The notes under the pieces are model-generated. The model was not told the DNA's origin. It did not search any database and saw nothing but the letters and a program-made list of their open reading frames with translations. DNA of 64,000 nt. Source: an uncultured Bryobacterales bacterium (GTDB lineage: Bacteria; Acidobacteriota; Terriglobia; Bryobacterales; UBA6623). How positions within the stretch are numbered: position 1 is the first letter of the stretch; every line of letters begins with the position of its first letter. The stretch is taken from assembly GCA_951813605.1 (NCBI GenBank), contig OX638379.1, positions 5,468,062-5,532,061 of the forward strand, read 5' to 3'. Positions 1-9,883 of the stretch are shown here, piece after piece. The position numbers and the translations under genes are program-made.

Positions 1-1467
1 CGTCAACAACTCCGCCATCGCCTTCCACGCGAATGCTGCAGGAGCGGGCAACTGCTCGCCGCCCAGCGGATAGGCGCTTGTGACCAGGAGATAGGCCGGA
101 ATGCAGAACAGCACGCCGGCAGCGATGCCCCACAGTTGCGCGATGAACTGGCGGCGGGGTGAAGCGCCGAGCAAGCGCCCGGTCTTGAGGTCCTGCATCA
201 TGTCGGCCGACTGGGATGCCCCGGCTCCGGTCACAGCGGCGGCCATTAGATTCGTGCCGATGCTGCCCGGGGCCAGCCCTCCGTAGACAAGTTGCGTGAC
301 CTTGCCCATCCCGCCGACCGGATTGATGTCCGTTTCGCCTGTGGACCGCACGGCGACTGCGGCTAGCGCGAAGGACAGGACCAGTGCCAACACCGTGAGA
401 TGCGGCGGGATCTCGAAGAGGAACCAAGCAGCTACGGTTGTCCCCAATGCCGCCGCGGCGAGGCCGTTGCGCCACCAGCTTGTCGGGATGCGATGGCCGT
501 CGACTTCGCTCGTGCCGACGATCCTTCCTCCCTGGAAGGTGCGCACGAACGTGCGCCAATTGAGAGCCAGCGCCGTCAGCGCCTCGGAAACCATGATCGC
601 GACGCCGGGCCACAGCAGCCAGCCACGAGGTCCGTCGGTGTAACTCATGATGGCGCCGGGGCTCCAGCCACTGCCTTGCACCCAAGGCCCGAGGGCTGCC
701 CACGCGAAGACCGCGCCAAGCGCGAGGCTTGCGCTCACTCGTGGTCCGATCAGAATGCCTGCTCCGAAGAGCATCGGGCCGAAGTAGAGCCGGAAGCCCC
801 ATGCCGCGGCCGCGGTCAGCGCGGAGACCCCGAACAACTCAGCGGGGGGCATCTCAAGTGCCGGAACGAAGTACGTCAGGAGCGTGAAAGCCCCGGCCGC
901 TGCTCCTGCCCATAGCAAAGCGCGCGCCTTGTCCAACGCTTCCTGCGCCTTGGCGAACATGGCTAGGATCGTTTCCGCTGTGGCGGTGCCGGTCGGGAAT
1001 CTGAGCTTGTCAACCTCGATCATCTGCCTGCGCAGCGGTACGGCGAAAAATACGCCGAGGTAGGCGACCGACAGGCCCCACACGAACAATCCGGCCAAAG
1101 GGATCTCGAATCCCAGCAGGTTCATCGCCGGCACTGCGGCCAGCAGGCCGGCGGCGGAGGCCATGGTGCCGGCAGCGGATCCCGAAGTCTGCGTGATATT
1201 GCATTCGAGCACCGAAAGGGAGCGCCCCAGCGCCATGAATAAACCAAATCCAAGGATGGCGGCTATGAGGGATCCCCCGAACGACCAGCCTATCTTGAGC
1301 CCCATGTAGATGTTCATGCAGGACACGACGCCGCCGAGGAGGCAGCCGGCCACTACGGCCCGAGTCGTCATCTGACGCTCATTCGGACGGGGCGTGTAGA
1401 TCTGCTCCTCCGGGGAGGAGGCGGTCATTTCGGGTTGTTCGCTCACGGGCATCTGGCGCGGAGGCAT
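1..1467 (-). CDS. OPT family oligopeptide transporter (C-terminus beyond window)
   Basis: The reading frame is open for 489 codons from the ATG at 1467 to the window edge, so the C-terminal part is missing. After about 35 polar residues the product is a chain of hydrophobic segments typical of the oligopeptide transporter (OPT) superfamily, including early glycine-rich membrane segments (GCLLGGVVSCMNIYMGLKIG) and the family signature LRFPTGTATAETIL near residue 150. Family members are inner-membrane importers of oligopeptides or metal chelates; the substrate here cannot be read from sequence. A second in-frame ATG at 1452 is a possible alternative start. The gene is transcribed away from the gene at 1719 across a 251-bp divergent spacer. 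Confidence 0.88.
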   Translation of the reverse strand, partial: MPPRQMPVSEQPEMTASSPEEQIYTPRPNERQMTTRAVVAGCLLGGVVSCMNIYMGLKIGWSFGGSLIAAILGFGLFMALGRSLSVLECNITQTSGSAAGTMASAAGLLAAVPAMNLLGFEIPLAGLFVWGLSVAYLGVFFAVPLRRQMIEVDKLRFPTGTATAETILAMFAKAQEALDKARALLWAGAAAGAFTLLTYFVPALEMPPAELFGVSALTAAAAWGFRLYFGPMLFGAGILIGPRVSASLALGAVFAWAALGPWVQGSGWSPGAIMSYTDGPRGWLLWPGVAIMVSEALTALALNWRTFVRTFQGGRIVGTSEVDGHRIPTSWWRNGLAAAALGTTVAAWFLFEIPPHLTVLALVLSFALAAVAVRSTGETDINPVGGMGKVTQLVYGGLAPGSIGTNLMAAAVTGAGASQSADMMQDLKTGRLLGASPRRQFIAQLWGIAAGVLFCIPAYLLVTSAYPLGGEQLPAPAAFAWKAMAELLT

Positions 1468-1718
1468 CGCTTCGCGCTTGGTTTTGCAAAGCCTACCAGA
1501 CCGTCGCACTCCGTTTCGCGGACCGCTGACTTCCCAGGCCATTCCCTGCGCTAGGTGTCGTCCCATGGGGATTCGGTCCGTTGGGATCTCGTCTGAAGAG
1601 TCGCTCGCCCAGAAAGATTTTCGCTTCCCGGAGATCGCGCCAGGGCAGTGCCTTCTGCTCCCAGCATCACGCAAGAGCAAACCGGACCCTTTGGTAAAAT
1701 TGGGATTTCATACTGGCC

Positions 1719-2483
1719 ATGGAGCACATTTCTACCGAATCGACATCCCTGACGACTGCGGAATTCATTGCCAAGTGCAGCGACATGATGATTCCACTGC
1801 CCGGCTCGCTGGCTTACTTCTCTGTTGTCCCCCTCGACGAGAAGGAAAGCGAAAGGCTCGTCTTCGATCCCACCAGTGCCTTCCCGCCGCGAGTCTCGAA
1901 AATCATTCCGAAGCTGCGCCTCGTGCTCGTGCCGTACTTGGAAGCCGATCCCGGTCAGCGCGAGGCCGGGACTGGCGTCCGCATCGCGTTCCAACCCCCT
2001 GCGGATTCGGCTAGGAAGTATGCCGAATTCGAGACATGGAACGGCGCGCACTACCTCTTCATCGCGGTGCGCGACGAAGAACTCTTCGATGCTCACATTC
2101 TTCTCTACCGCACGCTCGCGCAAAAGCTTGTCGATTTGGCAGGGGACAACTTTGCCGAGCCGTTCTACGATTTGATCGACTCCGAGCTGGGCGCTCGCAC
2201 CCACGGCGAAGTCCATGAGAAGGCGTGGCGGTTCAAGCAGGAGCTGTTGAGCTTCAAAGGCGACCGCCCCGCCAGGCTCGCTATGCAGGCGAAATACCGA
2301 AAGCAGGCGCTCGAAGACACCCTGACCTTGTACCTGCACGGTCTTTGCTGTGACCTGGAATTGGAGGCCGGGCCGAAGCAGCTGGCTAGCAAATACATCC
2401 GCAAGAGGCTGCTCCTGCTGAAGGCCCAACTGCCGCCTCCAGAGGGCGTCGCGCTTTTCCCGGAAGAATTGCCCGACTCGTAG
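1719..2483 (+). CDS. Conserved-looking hypothetical protein, 254 aa
   Basis: I do not recognise this family. The product is soluble and acidic, without signal peptide or membrane segment. The middle (about residues 60-150) looks like an alpha/beta fold and the last 90 residues are helical and rich in Lys/Arg. It lies 3 bp upstream of the epimerase-like gene on the same strand, so the two are probably co-transcribed. An AT-rich hexamer TAAAAT at about 1696-1701 could be a -10 element. An overlapping minus-strand frame of 292 codons (1551-2429) is also open, but the plus frame is preferred because of its tight coupling to the next gene and its more protein-like composition. Function unknown. 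Confidence 0.7.
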   Translation: MEHISTESTSLTTAEFIAKCSDMMIPLPGSLAYFSVVPLDEKESERLVFDPTSAFPPRVSKIIPKLRLVLVPYLEADPGQREAGTGVRIAFQPPADSARKYAEFETWNGAHYLFIAVRDEELFDAHILLYRTLAQKLVDLAGDNFAEPFYDLIDSELGARTHGEVHEKAWRFKQELLSFKGDRPARLAMQAKYRKQALEDTLTLYLHGLCCDLELEAGPKQLASKYIRKRLLLLKAQLPPPEGVALFPEELPDS

Positions 2484-2486
2484 CCG

Positions 2487-3515
2487 ATGACGAGTGCTGC
2501 TCCCGATGTCGGCAGACTCGAAGAATTCCTTTCGCGGCCCACGGAAGCCGACGTCGCGCTGATGCGGCGGCTTAACGGGAATGTCTTGATTCTGGGCGTC
2601 GCCGGAAAGATGGGGCCCACACTAGCCCTCCTTGCGCGACGGGCCTCGGACATGGCAGGAAAGCGGACGCACGTGATCGGCGTGTCTCGCTTCAGCGACC
2701 CGAGCGTCCGCCGGAAGCTAGACAATTGGGGGATTGAGACCGTGGCTGCCGACTTTCTGAATCGGAACGCAGTCGAGGCGCTGCCGGAAGCTCCCAACGT
2801 GATTTTCATGGCGGGCCACAAGTTCGGCACGAGCGGAAACCCGAGCCTGACTTGGGCCGCGAACGCCTACGCACCGACGTTGGTTGCAGAGCGGTTCGCC
2901 GCCTCCCGCGTCGTCGTCTTCTCCAGCGGAAACGTCTACCCCATGAGCGACACGGATGGACTTGGTCCCAGCGAGGCCGGACCGGTCGGCCCCATAGGCG
3001 AGTATGCGCAGTCGGTTCTCGCCCGCGAGCGACTCTTCGAACACTTCAGCGAACGCAACGGCACCCCGGTGGCCATCTTGCGCCTCAACTACGCCGTCGA
3101 GCCGCGATACGGGGTCCTCCGTGACATTGCGGACAAAGTGCTTGGCCGCCGGCCCGTCGAGTTGGCCATGGGACACGTCAATGTGATCTGGCAGCGGGAC
3201 GCCAATTCGGTCGCGCTCCGCCTTCTTGAGCGCTGTGCGGCGCCTCCCTTCGTCCTCAACGTCACCGGGGCCCGTCCCCTGCGGGTGCGACGGCTCGCCG
3301 AGCGTTTCGGCGAGGTGTTCGGTGTCCACCCAGAGTTTCACGGCCGCGAGGAAGCAACAGCGCTTCTAAGCGACGCTTCCCTATGCCAGTCACTGTTCGG
3401 ACCGCCAACGGTCAACATCGACGAGATGATTGTTCAGGTAGCGCGGTGGGTGCTTGGTAACGGCCCGGGCCTAGGCAAGCCCACCCATTTCGAGGAGCGC
3501 GGCGGGACGTTCTGA
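2487..3515 (+). CDS. NAD(P)-binding epimerase/dehydratase-like protein lacking the catalytic Lys
   Basis: This 342-residue protein has an extended-SDR fold. A Rossmann glycine motif GVAGKMG sits at residues 37-43, a strand with VFSSGNVY at 144-151 holds the usual Ser, and Tyr173 is in the position of the catalytic Tyr. The normal YxxxK is YAQSV here, so the Lys is replaced by Val177. Classical UDP-sugar epimerases and dehydratases need that Lys, so the protein may bind NAD without ordinary catalysis, or use another residue. The substrate is unknown. It follows the unknown gene at 1719 by 3 bp, suggesting a two-gene operon. Confidence 0.8.
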   Translation: MTSAAPDVGRLEEFLSRPTEADVALMRRLNGNVLILGVAGKMGPTLALLARRASDMAGKRTHVIGVSRFSDPSVRRKLDNWGIETVAADFLNRNAVEALPEAPNVIFMAGHKFGTSGNPSLTWAANAYAPTLVAERFAASRVVVFSSGNVYPMSDTDGLGPSEAGPVGPIGEYAQSVLARERLFEHFSERNGTPVAILRLNYAVEPRYGVLRDIADKVLGRRPVELAMGHVNVIWQRDANSVALRLLERCAAPPFVLNVTGARPLRVRRLAERFGEVFGVHPEFHGREEATALLSDASLCQSLFGPPTVNIDEMIVQVARWVLGNGPGLGKPTHFEERGGTF

Positions 3516-3535
3516 AAGGGCGGAGCCAGTCACGA

Positions 3536-4075
3536 TCAACGAGGCTCCGGTCTCGCGACAGTCTGCTCCCGGCAGCGTTGCGCTTCGCGGTGCGCGACCT
3601 CCATCGATCCCTCGACGTGAGCGGCCACCTGGCGCATGTACAGCTTGATTGTCGCGATGCCGTCCGTGTTCCGGTTCCTTGCCGAATCAAGCAAGTCCGC
3701 CACCGCGCCATTGTAGTAGCGGCGAACTCCAGCCGAGACCGATGAAAGGAGAGCGTCAACGCGCTCCAGCCAAAGAAAGGTGTCCACGGCGTAGGTCAGC
3801 CGTTCCGGATCCCGCCCCAAGGCCAGCGCTGCAAGCTTGACTTGCTCCATCTCCTCCAAGAGAGTCTGGTGCTGCTGCACATAGGCGTCGGGGCCGCCGT
3901 TCTCGCCCCATTCTTGGGGCTGCAACACGACTACCACTTTGGCAGCCGTTTCCACGTTCTGGACGATTCCCTGCGTTAGTTCCTCGACCTGCCAGCGTGG
4001 GATCATGCCCTCCTGCTGGGCGAATGCCGCGAACGCGAGGGTAATTGCAAGCACTGAGGCTCGAAGCGAAGGCAC
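3536..4075 (-). CDS. Small secreted protein of unknown function, 179 aa
   Basis: The product begins with a clear Sec signal peptide ending near AFAAFAQ (residues 1-20) and the rest is mainly helical and charged. No catalytic motif, lipobox or repeat is visible. The start codon is GTG at 4075. The gene converges with the epimerase-like gene (20 bp between stops) and diverges from the cytochrome/DUF1549 gene at 4542. A periplasmic or extracellular role is inferred only from the signal peptide. Confidence 0.65.
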   Translation of the reverse strand: MPSLRASVLAITLAFAAFAQQEGMIPRWQVEELTQGIVQNVETAAKVVVVLQPQEWGENGGPDAYVQQHQTLLEEMEQVKLAALALGRDPERLTYAVDTFLWLERVDALLSSVSAGVRRYYNGAVADLLDSARNRNTDGIATIKLYMRQVAAHVEGSMEVAHREAQRCREQTVARPEPR

Positions 4076-4541
4076 TGCTTCAATAGTACAGAAGCGCTCC
4101 GCGTTTCTTGCTCCGCTTGCGGAGCAGGCCCATGCCCTGCCGACATAGCGGGGTTGAAGTCAACCCCCACAGGGTCATAGCCGAGCGGGCGGTCTCGAAG
4201 ATTCGCGCCGTCCTAGAGTGCTCGAATTTCGACGAGTTGCTTGCCCAGCGACTGCGGCTCGATCCCGGAGGCAGTGGACTAGGCGACGTCAACGTGTGCC
4301 TTCAAGGCGAGCCGCTTCTAGAATGCCGTCGGAGAACGGTGTTGCCGTCACCCGCACGGCAAGTGTCGCGCCCCAGGTCGGGCGGGCGTCCGGAACGAAG
4401 GAGTCGGCGCCCTTGGCAAGCGAGACTCCTCCTTCGAGCGCGTCGCCGTCGCCATACCGGAGCGAACAGCGCAAGTCTGCCCGCTCCTCGGCATGCCCGT
4501 GGGGGTCGAGTGGGATTATGATTCGTAAGGGGTATTACCTG
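4076..4541. other. Intergenic region with no gene recognised (466 bp)
   Basis: This stretch separates two divergent genes. The frame of the downstream gene stays open back to 4218, but the translated sequence there is Ser/Arg/Pro-rich noise with no signal peptide. I found no RNA gene or confident promoter. Confidence 0.5.
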
Positions 4542-7500
4542 ATGATTCGCTTCAGTGTGCCGTGGCTCGCGACGGTCGCCTTCCTTCCCGCGGCCTTGGC
4601 GCAGCAAGCGGAGTCGTTCGATCACTTCGAGCGGCACATTCGTCCGCTTCTAGCTGAGAAGTGCTACGCCTGCCACAGCGCCGACACGATGGCTATGGGC
4701 GAATTGAGGCTTGATTCGAAGGAAGCGATGTTGCGCGGAGGCAGTCGCGGAGCCGCGATCGTCCCCGGCGATCCAGCGGGCAGCCTGCTCCTGAAGGCGG
4801 TCTCTTACCTCTTGCTTGACCTAAGGATGCCGCCAACCGGGAGGCTGTCCGATCAGGAGATCGCCAATATCGAGGCGTGGATTCGCGCGGGCTCACCGGA
4901 CCCGCGCTCCAAGACTGTGACGGAAGCCGTGCAAGAAGGCATCGATCTAGCGGCAGGGCGGCAGTTCTGGAGCTTCCGCCCGGTGGGAACCCCGGAACCT
5001 CCCGCGGTCATCGACAGTTCTTGGGCGCGAGCCGAGTTGGATCGCTTCGTGCTGGCTCGGATGGAGGCCGAACGGCTGAGCCCCAGCCCCGAAGCCGACC
5101 GACTCAAGCTCATCCGGCGCGTGTCGTTCGACCTGACCGGATTGCCGCCCACGCCAGCCGAAATCGAGGCTTTCGTTTCCGATTCCGATCCCGCCTCGTA
5201 TCAGCGTGTTGTCGAGAGGCTCCTAGGATCCCCGCACTATGGCGAGCGTTGGGGGCGCCATTGGCTGGACCTCGTGCGCTGGGCCGAGACGAATGGGCAC
5301 GAATTCGACAACAACAAGCTTGATGCTTGGAGGTATCGGGACTACGTGATTGAATCCTTCAACTCGGACCTGCCCTACAATCGCTTCCTTCAGGAGCAGA
5401 TCGCAGGCGACCTCCTGCCTCCCAGGCTGTCTGCCGACGGCACGCACTACGTCAATCCAATTGCCTCGGGCATGTACTGGCTGTGGGAGGTCCTGAATTC
5501 TCCCACCGACTCGGTGAAGGCGAGGGCGGACCAGATCGACAACCAGATCGATGTCCTCACCAAGGCGACACAGGGCATGACCGTCGCCTGCGCTCGCTGC
5601 CACGACCACAAGTTTGACCCGATTCCGACAGCGGATTACTACTCTCTGTTCGGAATCCTGAACTCGACTCACATGAACGAGGTCTGTATCGACTCGCCCG
5701 CTCGCGCGGCGGAGATCCAACGGACAGCCAGCGATCTTGCCACCGTCAATGAAGAGATCGATACCTTGTTGCAGCCGGCGCTGGTTCGAGGCGCTGCGGC
5801 GCTCGCCGGAGGGCTAATGGAAGCGGGGATGGAAGTGGGTCCCGAGGGCCAGACTCGACTAGGGGCGGAATTGCAGTACGCGCTGACCGAGCCCAGCCAT
5901 CCGCTCTATCCCTTCGCTCGCAGCGCGATGGCGCAAGCGGCCGCGGACGACCCGGATTTCACGGAATGGATGGGTCAACTGCGGCAGGAAATGGCCGAGT
6001 GGGCTGCCAAGGGCGACCGCTCGCATCCGATTTGGGCGGAGCGCGGCGACGAGATCTACGAGGATTTCGAGCAAGGCTTTGCAAGATGGACATCGACCGG
6101 GGCGGCGTTCGGCGAAAGCCCCGTGCGCTCGGTGCCCCCCGGCCAGGCGTTGGGCGGCCACGCCGGCCAGTCCGTTGCGGCTTCCTTCGGCAGTGGCGCG
6201 GAAGCGCTCGTCGGGACGCTGACGACCGAGAAGTTCCGCATGCCCGCGCGGCATGTCCATGTGCGCTTAGCGGGCCCCGAATACTCGCGGGCCTTAAGGG
6301 AAAACGCTCCGGTCCGCCTGACGGTGATCGCCGACGAGCACAAGTCGGGTCACGCCATGCCCGATGGCACCGGTCGCCTGCAGTGGCATTCGATCGCCAT
6401 GACCAAGGAGCGCGGCCGGATTTGCTCAATCGAAATCATCGACAGGGACCGCGCCGGCTCGATCGCGGTGGACCAGATCGTATTCTCGTCGGACCCGAAG
6501 CCCCCTCCGATTTCCGGTCCGGTCAACTCTCGCGTCCTAGCACTGCTGGATTCCGATTCGATCCAGTCCTTGGACGACCTTGCTCGCGCGTACCAAGAAC
6601 TGGTTGCGAACTTGTCCGCGGTTTCGGATCGTTCTCCAGCGGACGAAGCGCTGCTGTCCGGACTTCTCGGGTACGTCAAGCTCGAGGACGCCGCCGAACA
6701 CTTGGCCGGGGCCGAAGAGCAGGAATTGAGTGCTCTGGTCGCCCGCCGGAGCCAGATGGATGCAAGCGTCCCGGCCTCCGCGTTTGCGATGTCCAGCCAG
6801 GACTGGAGGCCGAGCGATTCCGCGATCCACCTGCGCGGCAATCACAAGAATCCCGGTGACATCGCGCCCCGGCAGTTCTTGCAAGTCATCGCCGGTACAT
6901 CTCAGCAGCCATTCCGGATCGGTTCGGGGCGATTGGAACTCGCGAACTGGGTCGCCAGCGATGCGAATCCGCTCACGGCCAGGGTGATGGTCAATCGCGT
7001 GTGGCAGCACCACTTCGGTCGCGGCATCGTGCCGACCTCGGATAATTTTGGCCGCATGGGCGAGGAGCCAAGCCATCCGGCTTTACTCGACTACCTGGCG
7101 CGGCGTTTCATGGATGCCGGCTGGTCGGTCAAAGACCTGCACAGGGATATTGTCCTTTCGAGCACGTACCGAGCTAGCAGTGAGGGGTCTGCGGAGGCCC
7201 GCGAGCTTGATCCCGCGAACCGTTTACTGTCACATTTCCCGGTTCGGCGCTTGGAAGCCGAGGCTATTCGCGACTCCGTGCTCGCGGTATCCGGGTCGAT
7301 GGATCTATCCGTCGGCGGACCGGGCGTAGCGCCGCATATCAGTGTCTATCAGGACGGGCGAGGGAAGCCGGAGTCCGGCCCCCTCGACGGCTTGGGCAGG
7401 CGAAGCGTATATCTGCAGGTGCGAAGGAATTTCTTGCCCCCGCTGTTCCTGGCTTTCGATTACCCGCTTCCGATCTCGACCGCTGGACGGCGCGGCGTGT

Positions 7501-7793
7501 CTGCGGTGGCCTCGCAAGCTCTCCTGATGTTGAACAACGAATTCATCAACGGTCAGGCTGTGCTGTGGGCCGATCGCACCTTGAAGGCCCACGAGGCCAC
7601 GACGGATCGGATCCGCAGCATGTATTTGGAAGCGTACGGCCGTCCTCCTGTCGGTAGCGAACTCGAGGAGATCGGGCGGTTCCTGAACCAGCAGGCCGGC
7701 GCGCGCGGCGCTTCCAGCTCTGATGACCCCGTTGTTTGGACCGATTTCGCTCACGCCATCTTCAACACGGCGGAATTCCTGTTTGTCCGGTAG
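4542..7793 (+). CDS. Secreted cytochrome c / DUF1549 / DUF1553 protein
   Basis: The start at 4542 is chosen because AAGGGG lies about 9 bp upstream and a good signal peptide follows (ending near AALAQ, residue 21); an in-frame ATG at 4518 is the alternative. The 1083-residue protein shows, in order, a planctomycete-type cytochrome c domain with one haem site CYACH (residues 41-45), a DUF1549 domain holding the family-typical CARCHDHKFDPI, a central beta-rich insert resembling a carbohydrate-binding fold, and a C-terminal DUF1553 domain. Such proteins are exported and abundant in Planctomycetota, Verrucomicrobiota and Solibacter-type Acidobacteriota. They are often linked to polysaccharide breakdown, but their chemistry is not settled. 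The usual DUF1501 partner is absent here. Confidence 0.93.
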   Translation: MIRFSVPWLATVAFLPAALAQQAESFDHFERHIRPLLAEKCYACHSADTMAMGELRLDSKEAMLRGGSRGAAIVPGDPAGSLLLKAVSYLLLDLRMPPTGRLSDQEIANIEAWIRAGSPDPRSKTVTEAVQEGIDLAAGRQFWSFRPVGTPEPPAVIDSSWARAELDRFVLARMEAERLSPSPEADRLKLIRRVSFDLTGLPPTPAEIEAFVSDSDPASYQRVVERLLGSPHYGERWGRHWLDLVRWAETNGHEFDNNKLDAWRYRDYVIESFNSDLPYNRFLQEQIAGDLLPPRLSADGTHYVNPIASGMYWLWEVLNSPTDSVKARADQIDNQIDVLTKATQGMTVACARCHDHKFDPIPTADYYSLFGILNSTHMNEVCIDSPARAAEIQRTASDLATVNEEIDTLLQPALVRGAAALAGGLMEAGMEVGPEGQTRLGAELQYALTEPSHPLYPFARSAMAQAAADDPDFTEWMGQLRQEMAEWAAKGDRSHPIWAERGDEIYEDFEQGFARWTSTGAAFGESPVRSVPPGQALGGHAGQSVAASFGSGAEALVGTLTTEKFRMPARHVHVRLAGPEYSRALRENAPVRLTVIADEHKSGHAMPDGTGRLQWHSIAMTKERGRICSIEIIDRDRAGSIAVDQIVFSSDPKPPPISGPVNSRVLALLDSDSIQSLDDLARAYQELVANLSAVSDRSPADEALLSGLLGYVKLEDAAEHLAGAEEQELSALVARRSQMDASVPASAFAMSSQDWRPSDSAIHLRGNHKNPGDIAPRQFLQVIAGTSQQPFRIGSGRLELANWVASDANPLTARVMVNRVWQHHFGRGIVPTSDNFGRMGEEPSHPALLDYLARRFMDAGWSVKDLHRDIVLSSTYRASSEGSAEARELDPANRLLSHFPVRRLEAEAIRDSVLAVSGSMDLSVGGPGVAPHISVYQDGRGKPESGPLDGLGRRSVYLQVRRNFLPPLFLAFDYPLPISTAGRRGVSAVASQALLMLNNEFINGQAVLWADRTLKAHEATTDRIRSMYLEAYGRPPVGSELEEIGRFLNQQAGARGASSSDDPVVWTDFAHAIFNTAEFLFVR

Positions 7794-8286
7794 CCCGGGC
7801 AGGATGGCCCGCCCTCATTCGCGCGGGCGACAAGGCAGCTCCGATCATCGGTTCGAGCGAGCGTAGTCTTCCAAAACAGCCCCCGGGGATGCAGGTACTC
7901 GGCCAGAGCATCATCAGAGCTTATCGGCCGTGGTTGCTGAACTGTACATGCGACTTGGCGGAACTCGGCGACGCACGGCTCCCGGCGATCTCAGGTCCCC
8001 ACGCAAGCGCTAGGTGCGCACTGCGGCGCGAACTTGCCGCGGGGATCCCTTGCATCCGACTGTGCCGCGGTGGCGCGCCATAGGCGCACTATGCCGCCGG
8101 GGCTACCGGCATGTCGCTCCCTGTCGAAGGCCCAACCGTGAACTAGTCCTTTCCGGCTGGATCGGCTGGGAGACTCCTGGGCCGAGCGACTCGCCTGGAC
8201 TGACGCCAGTGCGTCTCCTGATTCTTGCAAGACTTGAGAGCGAGAACGGCCCAGAGATCGGCTATCCTTAAGCAGCAGGGCTGTAT
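7794..8286. other. Intergenic region with no gene recognised (493 bp)
   Basis: Short frames on both strands are arginine- and serine-rich and match nothing I know. The 3' end carries the ribosome binding site of the next gene (AGCAGGG, about 7 bp before its ATG). Confidence 0.45.
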
Positions 8287-9159
8287 ATGTTACGAATCCT
8301 ATTCGTTTCTATCTTGGTCACTGGCCTCGGGCTAGCCGAACAGGGGCACAATCGCCTTTCCGAAGCGGAGAAGCTTGCCGGATGGCAGCTGCTGTTCGAC
8401 GGCTCGACGCCGACAGGTTGGGAGGGCTTCCAGGACACGCCGTTCCCTACGCGCTCTTGGTCCATTGAGGACGGCACGATTCGCACCTTGGCCGATAACA
8501 GCGGCGGGGATATCGTCACGGCGAGCGAATTCGAGAACTTCGAACTCGTATTCGACTGGAAACTGGTGAAGGGCGGAAACAGCGGCGTGAAATACCTCGT
8601 CCAGCAGGCGTGGGCGAGCCCCGGATACCGGCCTCATTTGGGCTCCGAGGCCAAGCGGCGCTCCATGCTGCGGGCTACCGGACCGGAATACCAGCTGCTC
8701 GACGACGATAACCTCAACCGCCGCAGGAGCGGATGGGAGTACTCAAGTTGCGGGTCGCTCTATTTGCTGTACAAGCCGGCCTCGGACAAGCCGGTGCGCC
8801 CGGCTGGAGAGTGGAACACCTCTCGGATAGTCGTGCGAGGCACGCATGGCGAGCATTGGCTGAACGGTGCGAAGGTCTTGGAGTACGAGTTCAACTCGCC
8901 GGAACTCCTGATGCGTGTTGAGCAAACCAAGTTCAAGCGCGTGCCGGGATTCGGCTACAAAGGGCCGGGCCATATCGCCCTGACGCATCACAACCATCCT
9001 GTTTGGTACCGCAATGTCAAGATCCGGACTCTCGAAGGCCCACGCGTCAGCGATTACCTCCCCGGCAGGCTATTCGACCCCCACGGGCTTATCCCCCCCC
9101 CGCCGCGACTTCCGCAACCTGCCGATCCGACCAAACCGGCGTCGACCAGCTCTCGATAG
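8287..9159 (+). CDS. Secreted DUF1080 (3-keto-disaccharide hydrolase-like) protein
   Basis: A signal peptide ends near GLGLAEQ (residue 19). The rest is one DUF1080 beta-sandwich domain: WQLLFDGSTPTGWEGF near residues 33-48, a conserved Gly-Asn-Ser-Gly-Val segment near 97-101, and a C-terminal strand with HIALTHHNHPVWYRNVKIR. The family is related to concanavalin-like lectins; some members hydrolyse 3-keto-glycosides made by periplasmic Gfo/Idh/MocA oxidoreductases. A Tat-exported enzyme of that type lies at 16126-17400, so a shared pathway is possible, though the genes are not adjacent. ATG 8287 has AGCAGGG upstream at good spacing. Confidence 0.88.
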   Translation: MLRILFVSILVTGLGLAEQGHNRLSEAEKLAGWQLLFDGSTPTGWEGFQDTPFPTRSWSIEDGTIRTLADNSGGDIVTASEFENFELVFDWKLVKGGNSGVKYLVQQAWASPGYRPHLGSEAKRRSMLRATGPEYQLLDDDNLNRRRSGWEYSSCGSLYLLYKPASDKPVRPAGEWNTSRIVVRGTHGEHWLNGAKVLEYEFNSPELLMRVEQTKFKRVPGFGYKGPGHIALTHHNHPVWYRNVKIRTLEGPRVSDYLPGRLFDPHGLIPPPPRLPQPADPTKPASTSSR

Positions 9160-9883
9160 ACTTGCCACGCCTGCCTCGTCCCGGGGGGAGACGACTCGGT
9201 TCTTCGTTGGCCGCACTTCGTCGTGCCGCTCGGACAGCTTGCTAACCCGATTCGCAAATATCGATCAGCGAACAGCCAATTGTCGAGTGCTTCAATCTTG
9301 TCAACTGCGGAATGTTCGGCGGCCCGGCGCTGAATGCCTGGAGCAGGAAGCGTTTCGGGAAAAGAGCCGGGGGGCGCACCCACACGGAACGGTCCGCTTC
9401 GCGTTGATAATGAACAGCCAAGAGAATTGGGGCTTCCAGTCGCGACTCCCGACCCCTCGGCCGGTGCGCCCGGCCCAGCGGGGTGGACGGATCGGACTAG
9501 CCGACCGTGTGAGGGCACTCTGAATCGCGAGTTCAACGCGGCGGATGTGAAGTTCCCGGCCGTGCGGCGGATCGATGCGGACTGTCGCGACGCTTATCAT
9601 GGCCTCAAGGCGGCAGACGGCAAGATGGAATGCCTGCAGGAGCGCAGGCATCCAGCGGCCAACCACTCCGGATCGCTCCCAGAGACTTCAATTCCATCAG
9701 GTACAAGCATCTTTTGGACATGAATGCCGGGCGATAGACGGAGATGCCAGGGCAGCAACCGTTCGTCATGGAGTACCAGTGAATTGCCCAGCAGTGCATC
9801 AGGCAAGGCCTCGCAGGCCGCCCGGAAATGTACCGCTTCATAGTTTCGGCGTTGGCGCGAGAGATGGGAAGTCGATTACGGGG
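9160..9883. other. Intergenic region with no gene recognised (724 bp)
   Basis: Frames up to 160 codons are open on the minus strand, but their translations are rich in Arg, Ser, Pro and Gly without domain motifs, as expected from random GC-rich DNA. The frame of the next gene is also open back to 9575, but that extension does not look like protein. Possibly an old gene remnant beyond recognition. Confidence 0.4.

Noticed and set aside
1551..2429. Minus-strand open frame of 292 codons opposite the unknown gene at 1719-2483.
   Set aside because: No recognisable domain; the plus-strand frame is tightly followed by the next plus-strand gene and has a more natural composition.
4218..4541. N-terminal extension of the cytochrome/DUF1549 gene by about 100 codons.
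   Set aside because: The extension is low-quality sequence and would bury a clear signal peptide that starts at 4542 behind a good ribosome binding site.
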